The notes under the pieces: model-generated
What the model saw: only the letters and a program-made list of their open reading frames with translations
Databases searched by the model: none
What the model was told of the DNA's origin: nothing
Assembly (NCBI RefSeq): GCF_014197035.1
Contig: NZ_JACIEU010000007.1
Location: forward strand, 124,001-188,000
Origin: Sphingobium scionense
Lineage (GTDB): Bacteria; Pseudomonadota; Alphaproteobacteria; Sphingomonadales; Sphingomonadaceae
DNA length: 64,000 bases
Direction of reading: 5' to 3'
Part shown: positions 43,861-51,122 of the stretch, in pieces
Numbering within the stretch: the stretch's first letter is position 1
Layout: every line of letters begins with the position of its first letter
Translations under genes and position numbers: made by a program

Positions 43861-45978
43861 TCAGGCGACGCGTTCACGCGGCAGCGGATCGTGCCGGGGC
43901 GTGGGACGCTGCTCGCCACCGACGACGGCGACAACCTCGACACCCTTGCCATCCGGGATTTCCAGGAAGGACAGCACCGGGGTCTCGGGCAGATGGGGTT
44001 TGAACAGCCGGGCGAGCGCACGGCGCGCCACCGGCGAGGTGACGATGGCGAAATTGCGCGCCTGGCCCAGCATCGGGCGGGCGGCATGCACGACGGATTC
44101 GACGATACGGTTGCCCAGGCTCGGCTCGATCGGATGCTTGGCATCGCCCGCGACACGCATCGCCTGCGCCAGCATCGCTTCCAGATCGCCGTCGAGGGTG
44201 ATGACCGGCAGCGGCATCTTCACCGGGACGAGGCCCTGGATGATGAGCGCGCCGATGCGCTGGCGCACCGCTTCCACAAGCTGTTCGTGATTCATGTCGG
44301 GGCGAGCGGCGTCGACCATCGCCTCGCAGATGCGACGGAAATCCTTGAGCGCGATCCCTTCCGACAGCAGCGCGCGGCAGAGCGCGGAAATCTGTGTCAG
44401 GCTGAGCGTGCCCGGCGTCAGGCCATCGACCAGCTGCGGCGCGACGTCCTTGAGATTGTCGAGCAGCTTGCGGGCTTCGTCCAGACCGAACATCTCGGCC
44501 GCGTTCATCGCGATCAGCTGGTTGAGATGGGTGGCGACGACCGTCGGCGGATCGACCACGGTATAGCCGGCCACCACTGCCTCGCTGCGCTTGGCCGGCG
44601 AAATCCACACGGCGTCGAGGCCGAAGGTCGGATCCTTGGCCGCGCGGCCAGCGACCGTGCCTTCCAGCATGCCGCTGTCGAGCGCCAGCAGATCGTCGGG
44701 CCAGATATCATCCTCACCCACGACCACGCCGGCGATGGTGATGCGATACTGATTGGGTTCGAGCGCCAGATTGTCCTTCACGCGCACCATCGGCACGACG
44801 AAGCCCAGTTCCTTCGACAGCTGGCGACGAATGCCGGTGATGCGGGCCATCAGCGGCGCGCCCTTGCGCTCGTCGACCAGGCCAATCAGGCCATAGCCGA
44901 TCTCCAGCCCCAGGATCGCGCCATCGGATACGTCGTTCCATTCGATGATGGCGGGGTTGGGTGGCGGGGCGACCGGTTCGGGTTCCGCCGCCTTGCGCTG
45001 TCCGGCCTTGCGCAACTGCCAGGCGATACCGCCAGCGATGCTCGCAGCGGTCAGGATGATGAAATGCGGCATGCCCGGCAGGATGCCGAGGAAGCCGAGG
45101 ATCGCCGCGACCGGCACCCAGGCCTTGCCGGTGCCGAACTGGCCGGCGACCTGGGACGAGAGATCCTGCTCGGACTTGACGCGGGTGACGATCGAGGCGG
45201 CGGCGATCGACAGCAGCAGCGCCGGAATCTGCGCGACCAGCGCGTCACCGATGGCAAGCAGGATATAGGTCTGGGCGGCATCGCCCATCGCCAGGCCATG
45301 GCTGACCACGCCCAGAATGATGCCGCCGATGATGTTGATCGCCAGGATCAGGATGCCGGCGATCGCGTCGCCCTTCACGAACTTGGACGCACCGTCCATC
45401 GAACCGTAGAAATCCGCCTCGGTCGCGACTTCGGCGCGACGCAGCTTGGCTTCCTCGGGCGTCATCAGGCCGGCGTTGAGGTCGGCGTCGATCGCCATCT
45501 GCTTGCCCGGCAGGGCGTCCAGGGTGAAGCGGGCCGACACTTCGGACACGCGGCCCGCGCCCTTGGTGATGACGACCAGGTTGATGATCATCAGGATCGC
45601 GAAGACGAAGATACCGACGACATAGTCGCCGCCGATCAGGAAGTGGCCGAATGCCTCGATCACCTGGCCGGCCGCGTCCGACCCCTCATGGCCCGACACC
45701 AGCACGACGCGGGTCGAGGCGACGTTGAGTGCCAGCCGCAGCAGAGTCGCGAACAGCAGCACCGTCGGGAAGCTGGAGAAGTCGAGCGGCTTGGCGGCGT
45801 TCAGCGCCACCATCAGAACGGCAAGACTGATCATGATGTTGGTGATGAAGCCGATGTCCAGCATCACCGCCGGCACCGGCACCATCATGAACAGCACGAC
45901 CATCAGCGTGGCGAACGGCAACACCGCCCCCTTGGCGGCGCTCATCCAGATCTTCGCTTTGACTTGGGTGGGAGTCAT
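43861..45978 (-). CDS. flhA: Flagellar export gate protein FlhA
   Basis: A 705-aa major export-gate protein. Eight N-terminal helices start with FATLMVVLFMMVPVPAVMLDIGF, followed by the FHIPEP-type loop DFSSFPTVLLFATLLRLALNVASTR and FVKGDAIAGILILAINIIGG. The cytoplasmic domain has YTVVDPPTVVATHLNQLI. It forms the nonameric ring that receives chaperone-substrate complexes. It lies 9 nt after the transglycosylase gene and 12 nt before fliA. Confidence 0.97.
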   Translation of the reverse strand: MTPTQVKAKIWMSAAKGAVLPFATLMVVLFMMVPVPAVMLDIGFITNIMISLAVLMVALNAAKPLDFSSFPTVLLFATLLRLALNVASTRVVLVSGHEGSDAAGQVIEAFGHFLIGGDYVVGIFVFAILMIINLVVITKGAGRVSEVSARFTLDALPGKQMAIDADLNAGLMTPEEAKLRRAEVATEADFYGSMDGASKFVKGDAIAGILILAINIIGGIILGVVSHGLAMGDAAQTYILLAIGDALVAQIPALLLSIAAASIVTRVKSEQDLSSQVAGQFGTGKAWVPVAAILGFLGILPGMPHFIILTAASIAGGIAWQLRKAGQRKAAEPEPVAPPPNPAIIEWNDVSDGAILGLEIGYGLIGLVDERKGAPLMARITGIRRQLSKELGFVVPMVRVKDNLALEPNQYRITIAGVVVGEDDIWPDDLLALDSGMLEGTVAGRAAKDPTFGLDAVWISPAKRSEAVVAGYTVVDPPTVVATHLNQLIAMNAAEMFGLDEARKLLDNLKDVAPQLVDGLTPGTLSLTQISALCRALLSEGIALKDFRRICEAMVDAARPDMNHEQLVEAVRQRIGALIIQGLVPVKMPLPVITLDGDLEAMLAQAMRVAGDAKHPIEPSLGNRIVESVVHAARPMLGQARNFAIVTSPVARRALARLFKPHLPETPVLSFLEIPDGKGVEVVAVVGGEQRPTPRHDPLPRERVA

Positions 45979-45987
45979 GAGGGGCCG

Positions 45988-46809
45988 TTACCTTCCGAGG
46001 GTGGCGAGCATGAGATAGGCGAGACGCGCGGTCTGCGGTTCCGGCCGGACGATGACGTCGGCCTGGGTCGCAAGGCGCTGGGTTTCGATCCGCACATAAT
46101 CGGCGGGGGCGACGGTCTTGGCGCCGCTGGGCAGTGAAGCATCGGCATATTGGACATTGCCGGTGCCGATCGAATCGACACCCTTTTGCAGCTTGCTGGC
46201 GAAGCGATCGCGAATGTCGGCGAAGCTGCGGGCATTGCCCGCACGATCGTAGAAGATCGAGCGATTGGCGCGGGCCGCCGCCGGGAAGATCGAGGCGGCC
46301 GTTGCGCCGGGTGCGCGATCGTTCATCGACAGGAATTTGGAGGCGCCACCCACGCCCAGGAAATGGGCGAGGTAGAGATCGACCGGCTCGGCCTCGCGAC
46401 CCAGGCGGCTTTCCAGATAGGCCTTGTTGTCGGCAGCATGCTCCGCCGCCATGACCGAGGCGGTCTCGGGATGCTTGCGCAGGTCCAGTATCTGTTGGCG
46501 CAGGTCCGGGTCCGACACATAATAGCGGCCATTGCTGCCCTTGCTGATCGCGTCAGCCGCCCAGCCCAGCCCATATTCGGCGCCATGCTTGTCGACGACG
46601 GCGAGCCAGCTCTGGTCGACGAACTGATAGAGGCCGGTGGCGGAAGAGGTGGCGGCACGCGCGCTGGGGTTCAGGCTGGATTCGATCTTGGCCTGACCAA
46701 GCAGGTAGGAGAAGTCCACGCCGGTACGACGGCTCGCCATCGCAATCGCGTTGGTGACGCGATTGCCGGCCGAAGCTCCCGTTGCTGAAATGTCTGCAAG
46801 TGCCGACAC
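45988..46809 (-). CDS. Flagellar-locus lytic transglycosylase (SLT domain)
   Basis: A 273-aa protein with an SLT-type lysozyme fold: LLGQAKIESSLNPSARA includes the catalytic Glu in ESS, and SSATGLYQFVDQSWLAVV is the GLxQF motif. No clear signal peptide is visible, so it may be exported by the flagellar apparatus. It probably opens peptidoglycan for the rod, as SltF or PleA do elsewhere, which fits the absence of a muramidase domain in this FlgJ. It is first in an operon with flhA and fliA behind a near-perfect sigma-54 promoter. Confidence 0.88.
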   Translation of the reverse strand: MSALADISATGASAGNRVTNAIAMASRRTGVDFSYLLGQAKIESSLNPSARAATSSATGLYQFVDQSWLAVVDKHGAEYGLGWAADAISKGSNGRYYVSDPDLRQQILDLRKHPETASVMAAEHAADNKAYLESRLGREAEPVDLYLAHFLGVGGASKFLSMNDRAPGATAASIFPAAARANRSIFYDRAGNARSFADIRDRFASKLQKGVDSIGTGNVQYADASLPSGAKTVAPADYVRIETQRLATQADVIVRPEPQTARLAYLMLATLGR

Positions 46810-46846
46810 TGACCCACAATCCCCATTTGGTACCGTGGGCTATTAG

Positions 46847-46862
46847 AGCAATGCTTGTGCCA
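46847..46862 (-). promoter_or_regulatory. Sigma-54 promoter of transglycosylase-flhA-fliA
   Basis: Minus strand TGGCACAAGCATTGCT (46862-46847): GG and GC ten bases apart, matching TGGCAC-N5-TTGC completely. It lies 38 bp before the start codon. A TTAACC-N3-TTAACC pair lies immediately upstream. Confidence 0.88.
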
Positions 46863-46903
46863 AGATTTGGTTAACGCGGTTAAACAAGATTCTGCGTAAA
46901 ACG

Positions 46904-46926
46904 AAAAACGGCGCCGATTGGCGCCG
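46904..46926 (-). terminator. Rho-independent terminator of flgA-flgM-flgN
   Basis: On the minus strand CGGCGCC-AATC-GGCGCCG (46926 to 46909, 7-bp stem) is followed by five T (46908-46904). It lies 30 bp after the flgN stop and just before the sigma-54 site of the next operon. Confidence 0.85.
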
Positions 46927-46955
46927 CTTTAGCCCGAAAGCAAAATTTATTTTTG

Positions 46956-47267
46956 TCAGCGCCGACCGTAGGTGAGCGGCGCGTTGCGGGCGCCGTTGGA
47001 GGTCAGGATCGCGAGTCGCTGGCTGGTGTAATCGGCCAGCACATTGGTGCGGACGCGCGCCGCATCGATCAGTGGCAGAAGGCGATTGAGCCGTGCGACC
47101 ACATCGGGTTCGGAACGCCAGGCGCCGATCGCACGGGCGGCGGCCGCCGCCGTGCTGACCTTGATGCTGGCGGCCTCGATCGCGGCCGCATCATTGCCGT
47201 CCAGCGCAGCGCGCAGGTCGTCAAAGGCGGCAAAGAGACCATCCAGTGCAGCAAGGCCGAGGGGCAT
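46956..47267 (-). CDS. flgN: FlgN-like export chaperone (probable)
   Basis: A 103-aa, mostly helical protein with LDGLFAAFDDLRAALDGNDAAAIEAASIKVSTA at the start and LLPLIDAARVRTNVLADYTSQRLAIL near the end, a pattern compatible with FlgN, the chaperone of FlgK and FlgL. The sequence is weakly conserved; the call rests on length, helicity and position 15 bp after flgM, its usual neighbour. AGGAC precedes the ATG. Confidence 0.65.
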   Translation of the reverse strand: MPLGLAALDGLFAAFDDLRAALDGNDAAAIEAASIKVSTAAAAARAIGAWRSEPDVVARLNRLLPLIDAARVRTNVLADYTSQRLAILTSNGARNAPLTYGRR

Positions 47268-47282
47268 GAAGGAATGTCCTGT

Positions 47283-47558
47283 TTAGGCGGGAAGATCGAG
47301 TGCCATCATCCGGTCGGCGATGACCGACGGATTGACGGGATAATTGCCCGAAGCGATCGCAGCCTTGATGGCGGCGATGCGGTCCATGTCGACAGGCGCG
47401 CCTTCGGCCGCCATGCGCGCTGCCGGACTGGCCGACGTCGATGCCGACGCGGTAGCGCCGGTCGATCCGGTTGCCGATGCGGCGCGGGCCTTGCCCCCTT
47501 CGCGCAAGCGGTTTGCCTCGATTGCCGAACTGATGCTCTGGCCGACTGAGTTGATCAT
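47283..47558 (-). CDS. flgM: Anti-sigma-28 factor FlgM
   Basis: A 91-aa protein starting MINSVGQSISSAIE, with a Ser/Ala/Thr-rich unstructured middle and the C-terminal FlgM helices VDMDRIAAIKAAIASGNYPVNPSVIADRM. FlgM holds FliA until hook completion, when it is exported. It has its own sigma-28-type promoter inside the end of flgA, the feedback loop known from enteric bacteria. Confidence 0.9.
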   Translation of the reverse strand: MINSVGQSISSAIEANRLREGGKARAASATGSTGATASASTSASPAARMAAEGAPVDMDRIAAIKAAIASGNYPVNPSVIADRMMALDLPA

Positions 47559-47590
47559 TGGTTCATTCCTTCACTCGTCCCTTGAACGCT

Positions 47591-47616
47591 ATAACGGACA
47601 AGTTCAAAAATTATTA
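47591..47616 (-). promoter_or_regulatory. Sigma-28-type promoter of flgM
   Basis: Minus strand -10 TCCGTTAT (47598-47591), intermediate between those of fliC and motA. The -35 is weaker, TAATAATT with 10 bp or TTAATAAT with 11 bp, and lies in the last codons of flgA. It ends 33 bp before the flgM start. Confidence 0.55.
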
Positions 47617-48152
47617 AATCCCGGAATGCGCACTACGCCCATGTCCACGATCTGGGCAAGTACAGGCGATGACTTCTTGTCTTCGCGCACGCGAATCGTC
47701 TCGCCAATTGCGCCGTCTTCATCGGCGATCATCATGCGCGAAACGCTGAAACTGGCATTGCCGACCATGAGTTGAACCGGGTCACCGCGTTTGACGACCG
47801 ATTCCTTGGCGACCGGTCGGGCGGCGGGGGCATAGCGACCGACCGGGCCGGAGGCAGCTGCGGCGGCGCCAGCGACCAGCGGCACGCGGATGCGCCAGCC
47901 CAGTGCGTCGCACTTGACCATGGCAGCGCCGAAGATAGGCCCTTCCACATTAGGGGTAGTCGGGCAGGCGGCAAGGCGGAGGCGACGATCGACCGGCGCC
48001 AGCGGGCCGCCAGGCTCGCCCATGTTCGCGCCAACGGTCATTGCGACCAGACTGTCGATGCGATCCAGATTCTCGAACTTCTGCTGCGCCAGTGCGGGCT
48101 GCGCAACTGCGCAGGCCAGAGCGATGGCGAGGAACTGGACGGGTCTGGTCAC
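47604..48152 (-). CDS. flgA: P-ring assembly chaperone FlgA
   Basis: A 182-aa periplasmic protein with signal peptide MTRPVQFLAIALACAVAQPALA. The C-terminal SAF-type domain has VVKRGDPVQLMVGNASFSVS and a closing block IRVREDKKSSPVLAQIVDMGVVRIPG, typical of FlgA. Two Cys (ACPTT, VKCDA) may form a disulfide. It escorts FlgI for P-ring formation. It follows the motB-like gene by 63 bp. Confidence 0.88.
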   Translation of the reverse strand: MTRPVQFLAIALACAVAQPALAQQKFENLDRIDSLVAMTVGANMGEPGGPLAPVDRRLRLAACPTTPNVEGPIFGAAMVKCDALGWRIRVPLVAGAAAAASGPVGRYAPAARPVAKESVVKRGDPVQLMVGNASFSVSRMMIADEDGAIGETIRVREDKKSSPVLAQIVDMGVVRIPGFNNF

Positions 48153-48182
48153 GGCGCTTCTCCGAAAATGCGGACTTTCACC

Positions 48183-48190
48183 ATGGTTAA
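48183..48190 (-). promoter_or_regulatory. CtrA-type half-site upstream of flgA
   Basis: Plus-strand ATGGTTAA (48183-48190) reads TTAACCAT on the minus strand, the exact CtrA half-site, 30 bp before the flgA start. The flanking CACCATGGTTAA also occurs upstream of fliL. Confidence 0.4.
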
Positions 48191-48215
48191 AAGCAACAAA
48201 CGTGCCACTTGAGGA

Positions 48216-48728
48216 TCAGGGTTTCACAACCTCGCCCGGCGCGATGCGGATCACCTGCCCCTGCCCGTCGGCGCTATCCGCCTGATCCAGGCCACGGATG
48301 AGCAGGCGATCGCCACCTACGCCCTGCGCCTTGAGCGCGCGTGCCACGGCGCCAAGCCGTGCCGCCGCCAGATCCCAGTCGTCGAAACGTTGTCGCGCAC
48401 GATCCTGCCCCTGGCTACGCAGTTCGACCATGCGGTCATCCTGCATATAGGGCCGCACCGCCGCGCGCAGACGCGCCTGCCCTTGCGACGTCAACATCGC
48501 CTCGCCCGGCGCAAACAGCTCTGCCGCGCGCAGTTCGACCGCGGTGCGGGCGGGACGGCCGCCAAATTGGCGACTGACCTCGGCCAGCATCGCATCACGG
48601 CGCTGGCTGCCGGTTGCCTGGAGCAGCACAAAGAAGCCGAGCAGCAGCATCAGCAGATCGGCAAAGCTGACGGCCCAGCGATTGCGCCGGGCCGCCGCTG
48701 CGGCCGATGGGATTGCAGGCGCGGTCAT
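48216..48728 (-). CDS. MotB-like stator protein of a second stator pair
   Basis: A 170-aa protein, shorter than normal MotB. One membrane helix carries the key Asp in SFADLLMLLLGFFVLL, equivalent to the proton-binding Asp in YADFxTAMMAFF. The rest is a compact OmpA-like peptidoglycan domain (LFAPGEAMLTSQGQARL, then DDWDLAAARLGAVARAL). The plug and linker are very short. It overlaps the motA-like gene by 4 nt. Distinct from canonical MotB at 58938. Confidence 0.85.
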   Translation of the reverse strand: MTAPAIPSAAAAARRNRWAVSFADLLMLLLGFFVLLQATGSQRRDAMLAEVSRQFGGRPARTAVELRAAELFAPGEAMLTSQGQARLRAAVRPYMQDDRMVELRSQGQDRARQRFDDWDLAAARLGAVARALKAQGVGGDRLLIRGLDQADSADGQGQVIRIAPGEVVKP

Positions 48729-49393
48729 GCGACTTCGCGGATCGATGCGCGGCGCAGTGGCGCGTTTTCGCGCCGCGCGATCGCCAGCATGCGCGCCACC
48801 GCCTCCTGCTGCCAGGCCAGTTCCTGCTCGGACAGAGTCGCCAGGCGCGCGGCGATCGGCGCGGCAAGCAGATTGGCGATGACGACGCCATAAAGGGTTG
48901 TGAGCAGCGCGAGCGCCATCGAGGGGCCGAGCGCGGACGGATCATCCATCGCCGCGAACATGCCGACCAGCCCGATGATCGTGCCGGCCATCCCCAGCGC
49001 CGGCGCCGCATCGGCCACCGACAGCCAGACATTGCGCACGCCGGCATGGCGTTGCGCCCGGTCCGATAGCGCCTGCATTGCCCAGTTTTCGAACAGCTCG
49101 ACGCGATCGCGATTGGCAAGGCGCCGCGTCGCATCGACCATGAAGCCGTTATCGGTCTTTACCCGATCGATGCACATCAGCCCGCGCAACTGAGCCACCT
49201 GATCGATCTGGAGCAGGGCCGCGCGGGCGGTATCGCGATCATGCAGCGGGTCAGCCCGCAGCAGCGGGCGCAGGGCGATACAGGCCCGTCCGGCCGCGCG
49301 CACGCCATTCTGCGCCAGCGCCACCACCGCAACGCCACCCAGCATCGCGGCCAGCGTGAGCGGATCGAACAGATGCGCCAAAATCCCGATCAT
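48725..49393 (-). CDS. MotA/ExbB-family proton channel of a second stator pair
   Basis: A 222-aa protein of the MotA/TolQ/ExbB family. It has one N-terminal helix (LTLAAMLGGVAVVALAQ) and two later ones in the typical block APALGMAGTIIGLVGMFAAM and LGPSMALALLTTLYGVVIANLLAAPIA. The extra N-terminal helix of standard MotA is missing. With the MotB-like partner it may be a flagellar stator (Na+ or H+). First gene of the operon with flgA-flgM-flgN, divergent from flgB. Confidence 0.87.
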   Translation of the reverse strand: MIGILAHLFDPLTLAAMLGGVAVVALAQNGVRAAGRACIALRPLLRADPLHDRDTARAALLQIDQVAQLRGLMCIDRVKTDNGFMVDATRRLANRDRVELFENWAMQALSDRAQRHAGVRNVWLSVADAAPALGMAGTIIGLVGMFAAMDDPSALGPSMALALLTTLYGVVIANLLAAPIAARLATLSEQELAWQQEAVARMLAIARRENAPLRRASIREVA

Positions 49394-49422
49394 CCCATTT
49401 CCATCCCGCCATCACCACGCAC

Positions 49423-49459
49423 CGGCAACGGATTGCCGCCGCCCGGCAAATTTTTGCCG
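49423..49459. promoter_or_regulatory. Tandem CGGCAA-N4-TTGCCG dyads upstream of flgB, likely FlbD enhancer
   Basis: Two perfect 16-bp dyads: CGGCAA-CGGA-TTGCCG (49423-49438) and CGGCAA-ATTT-TTGCCG (49444-49459). Their centres are 21 bp apart, two helical turns, putting both on one DNA face. A third half-site TTGCCG lies at 49463-49468. They are 75-111 bp upstream of the sigma-54 -24 element of flgB, the usual enhancer distance. From memory, the FlbD-bound ftr elements of Caulobacter contain the same CGGCAA core. Confidence 0.7.
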
Positions 49460-49533
49460 CCCTTGCCGCCCGATGCCGCGAAAGCCACGAATTCCGGCAT
49501 TTCGCCACGCCGCCCTGCGTCACCCACGCAAAT

Positions 49534-49549
49534 TGGCACGGCTCTTGCG
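49534..49549 (+). promoter_or_regulatory. Sigma-54 promoter of the flgB operon
   Basis: TGGCACGGCTCTTGCG: GG and GC ten bases apart, matching TGGCACG-N4-TTGC perfectly. It lies ~100 bp before the flgB start and downstream of two enhancer-like dyads. Confidence 0.92.
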
Positions 49550-49650
49550 AATATTCGGCTGGATCGCCCGCATCGAACGCCATCAGGCAGGAGAACGGCG
49601 GGACGATCGAAAGCTTTAGACCCGCACGGGCAAAAAGGGACTGACGGGAA

Positions 49651-50019
49651 ATGTCGCTGGAAGACGGTTTGTTCGGGATCCATGGAAAGGCGCTGGCGCT
49701 TCGCTCGCAGCGCCTGTCCCTGCTCGCGTCCAACATCGCGAACGCATCGACGCCCAATTACAAGGCGCGCGACATCGATTTCGATGCGGCGCTCAAGGAA
49801 GCGACCGCCCAGAGCAGCCGCGGCCCGGCCGATGTCGGCCAGGCGGTGGACGATGCCATGGGCTATCGCGTGCCGTTGCAGCCCAGCCTTGACGGCAACA
49901 CCGTCGAACTGAGCACCGAACAGACCCTGTTTGCGGAAAATGCGGTGAAATACCGCACCACCCTCTCCTTCCTGGAGGGCCGCATCAACACCATCAACCG
50001 TGCGCTGAAGGGAGAATGA
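49651..50019 (+). CDS. flgB: Flagellar proximal rod protein FlgB
   Basis: A 122-aa rod protein. N-terminal LRSQRLSLLASNIANASTPNYKARDIDFDAAL is the rod/hook-family block, and the C-terminus ENAVKYRTTLSFLEGRI is typical FlgB. First gene of the flgBCDEF operon behind a sigma-54 promoter; 4-nt overlap with flgC. Confidence 0.96.
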   Translation: MSLEDGLFGIHGKALALRSQRLSLLASNIANASTPNYKARDIDFDAALKEATAQSSRGPADVGQAVDDAMGYRVPLQPSLDGNTVELSTEQTLFAENAVKYRTTLSFLEGRINTINRALKGE

Positions 50020-50432
50020 GCATGAGTGGTTCAGGCCCCATGAACGTGTTCGACATCGCCGGCCGCGCCATGAGCGCGCAACTGGTGCGTCTGAACGCCA
50101 CCGCATCGAACATGGCCAATGCCGGCAATGTCACCGGCAGCGCGGCCGAAGCCTATCGCGCGATCAAGCCGGTTTTCCAGTCGGTCACCGACAGCCCCGG
50201 CGTGTCGACGGTGAAGGTCGCCAATGTCGTCACCACGGACGCCGAGCCGACCAAGCGTCACGACCCCAACCATCCGCTGGCCGATGCCAATGGCGATGTC
50301 TGGGAAGCCGCGGTCGATAGCAATGCGGAGATGGTCGACATGATCGAGACCGCCCGCATGTACCAGAATAATGTGCAGGTGCTCAACACCGCCAAATCCC
50401 TGATGCTCGAAACCATAAGGATCGGCAAATGA
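50016..50432 (+). CDS. flgC: Flagellar proximal rod protein FlgC
   Basis: A 138-aa rod protein: NVFDIAGRAMSAQLVRLNATASNMANAGNV at the start, HPLADANGDVWEAAVDSNAEMVDMIETARMYQNNVQVLNTAKSLM at the end, both clear FlgC blocks. ATG 50016 overlaps flgB; ATG 50022 is an alternative. 4-nt overlap with flgD. Confidence 0.97.
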   Translation: MSMSGSGPMNVFDIAGRAMSAQLVRLNATASNMANAGNVTGSAAEAYRAIKPVFQSVTDSPGVSTVKVANVVTTDAEPTKRHDPNHPLADANGDVWEAAVDSNAEMVDMIETARMYQNNVQVLNTAKSLMLETIRIGK

Positions 50433-51088
50433 CGACGACGTCTACCGTCACCGATAGCGCAGGCCTTTCGGTCTACAACCCGAATGCCAATGTCGGCACG
50501 GGCAGCGCGACCATGGATCAGTCGAGCTTCCTGACGCTGCTGACCGCGCAGATGCAGTATCAGGATCCGTTCGAACCGGTCGACAATACCGAGATGGTGT
50601 CGCAGATGGCGACCATCACCCAGTCGACCGGCATTGCCGAGATGAACCAGTCGCTGAAGTCGCTGGCTTCGGAACTGAGCGGCACCCGGCTTGGCGATGC
50701 GGCCAGTTGGATCGGCAAGTCGATGCTGGTCCAGAGCAATGTCGCGGTGCCCGATTCCAGCGGCTATTATGCCGGCCAGATCACGCTGAGCGGCGCCAGC
50801 GATGCCGTGAGCGTCGACCTGGTCGATGGCGACGGCAATGTCGTCAAGTCGATCGACCTGGGCGCACAGAGCGCCGGCGAGGTCGCCTTCTACTGGGACG
50901 GCAAGGATGATGCGGGCGAAACCGTTTCCTCCTCCGCCCTGCAGGTCAAGGTCAATGGCGGCACCACCAGCCAGGTCGCGACCTGGGCCACCATCGCCGC
51001 CGTCCAGTCACCCGCCGACGGTTCCTCCTCCAAACTGATCACCGCGCTCGGCAGCTTCGCTCCGACCGACGCGATCAGCCTGATGTAA
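50429..51088 (+). CDS. flgD: Flagellar hook assembly scaffold FlgD
   Basis: A 219-aa hook cap. The N-terminal export and cap block is DQSSFLTLLTAQMQYQDPFEPVDNTEMVSQMATI, the C-terminal part FlgD-Ig-like with FYWDGKDDAGETVSSSALQVKV. It is absent from the finished hook. Overlaps flgC; followed after 34 bp by flgE. Confidence 0.96.
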   Translation: MTTTSTVTDSAGLSVYNPNANVGTGSATMDQSSFLTLLTAQMQYQDPFEPVDNTEMVSQMATITQSTGIAEMNQSLKSLASELSGTRLGDAASWIGKSMLVQSNVAVPDSSGYYAGQITLSGASDAVSVDLVDGDGNVVKSIDLGAQSAGEVAFYWDGKDDAGETVSSSALQVKVNGGTTSQVATWATIAAVQSPADGSSSKLITALGSFAPTDAISLM

Positions 51089-51122
51089 TTTCACCCATCC
51101 TTTTCACCCAAGGAGCTACGCC

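Noticed and set aside
43240..46137. 965-codon plus-strand open frame
   Set aside because: Antisense to fliA, flhA and part of the transglycosylase gene; low-complexity His/Asp/Gln/Arg sequence without any domain.
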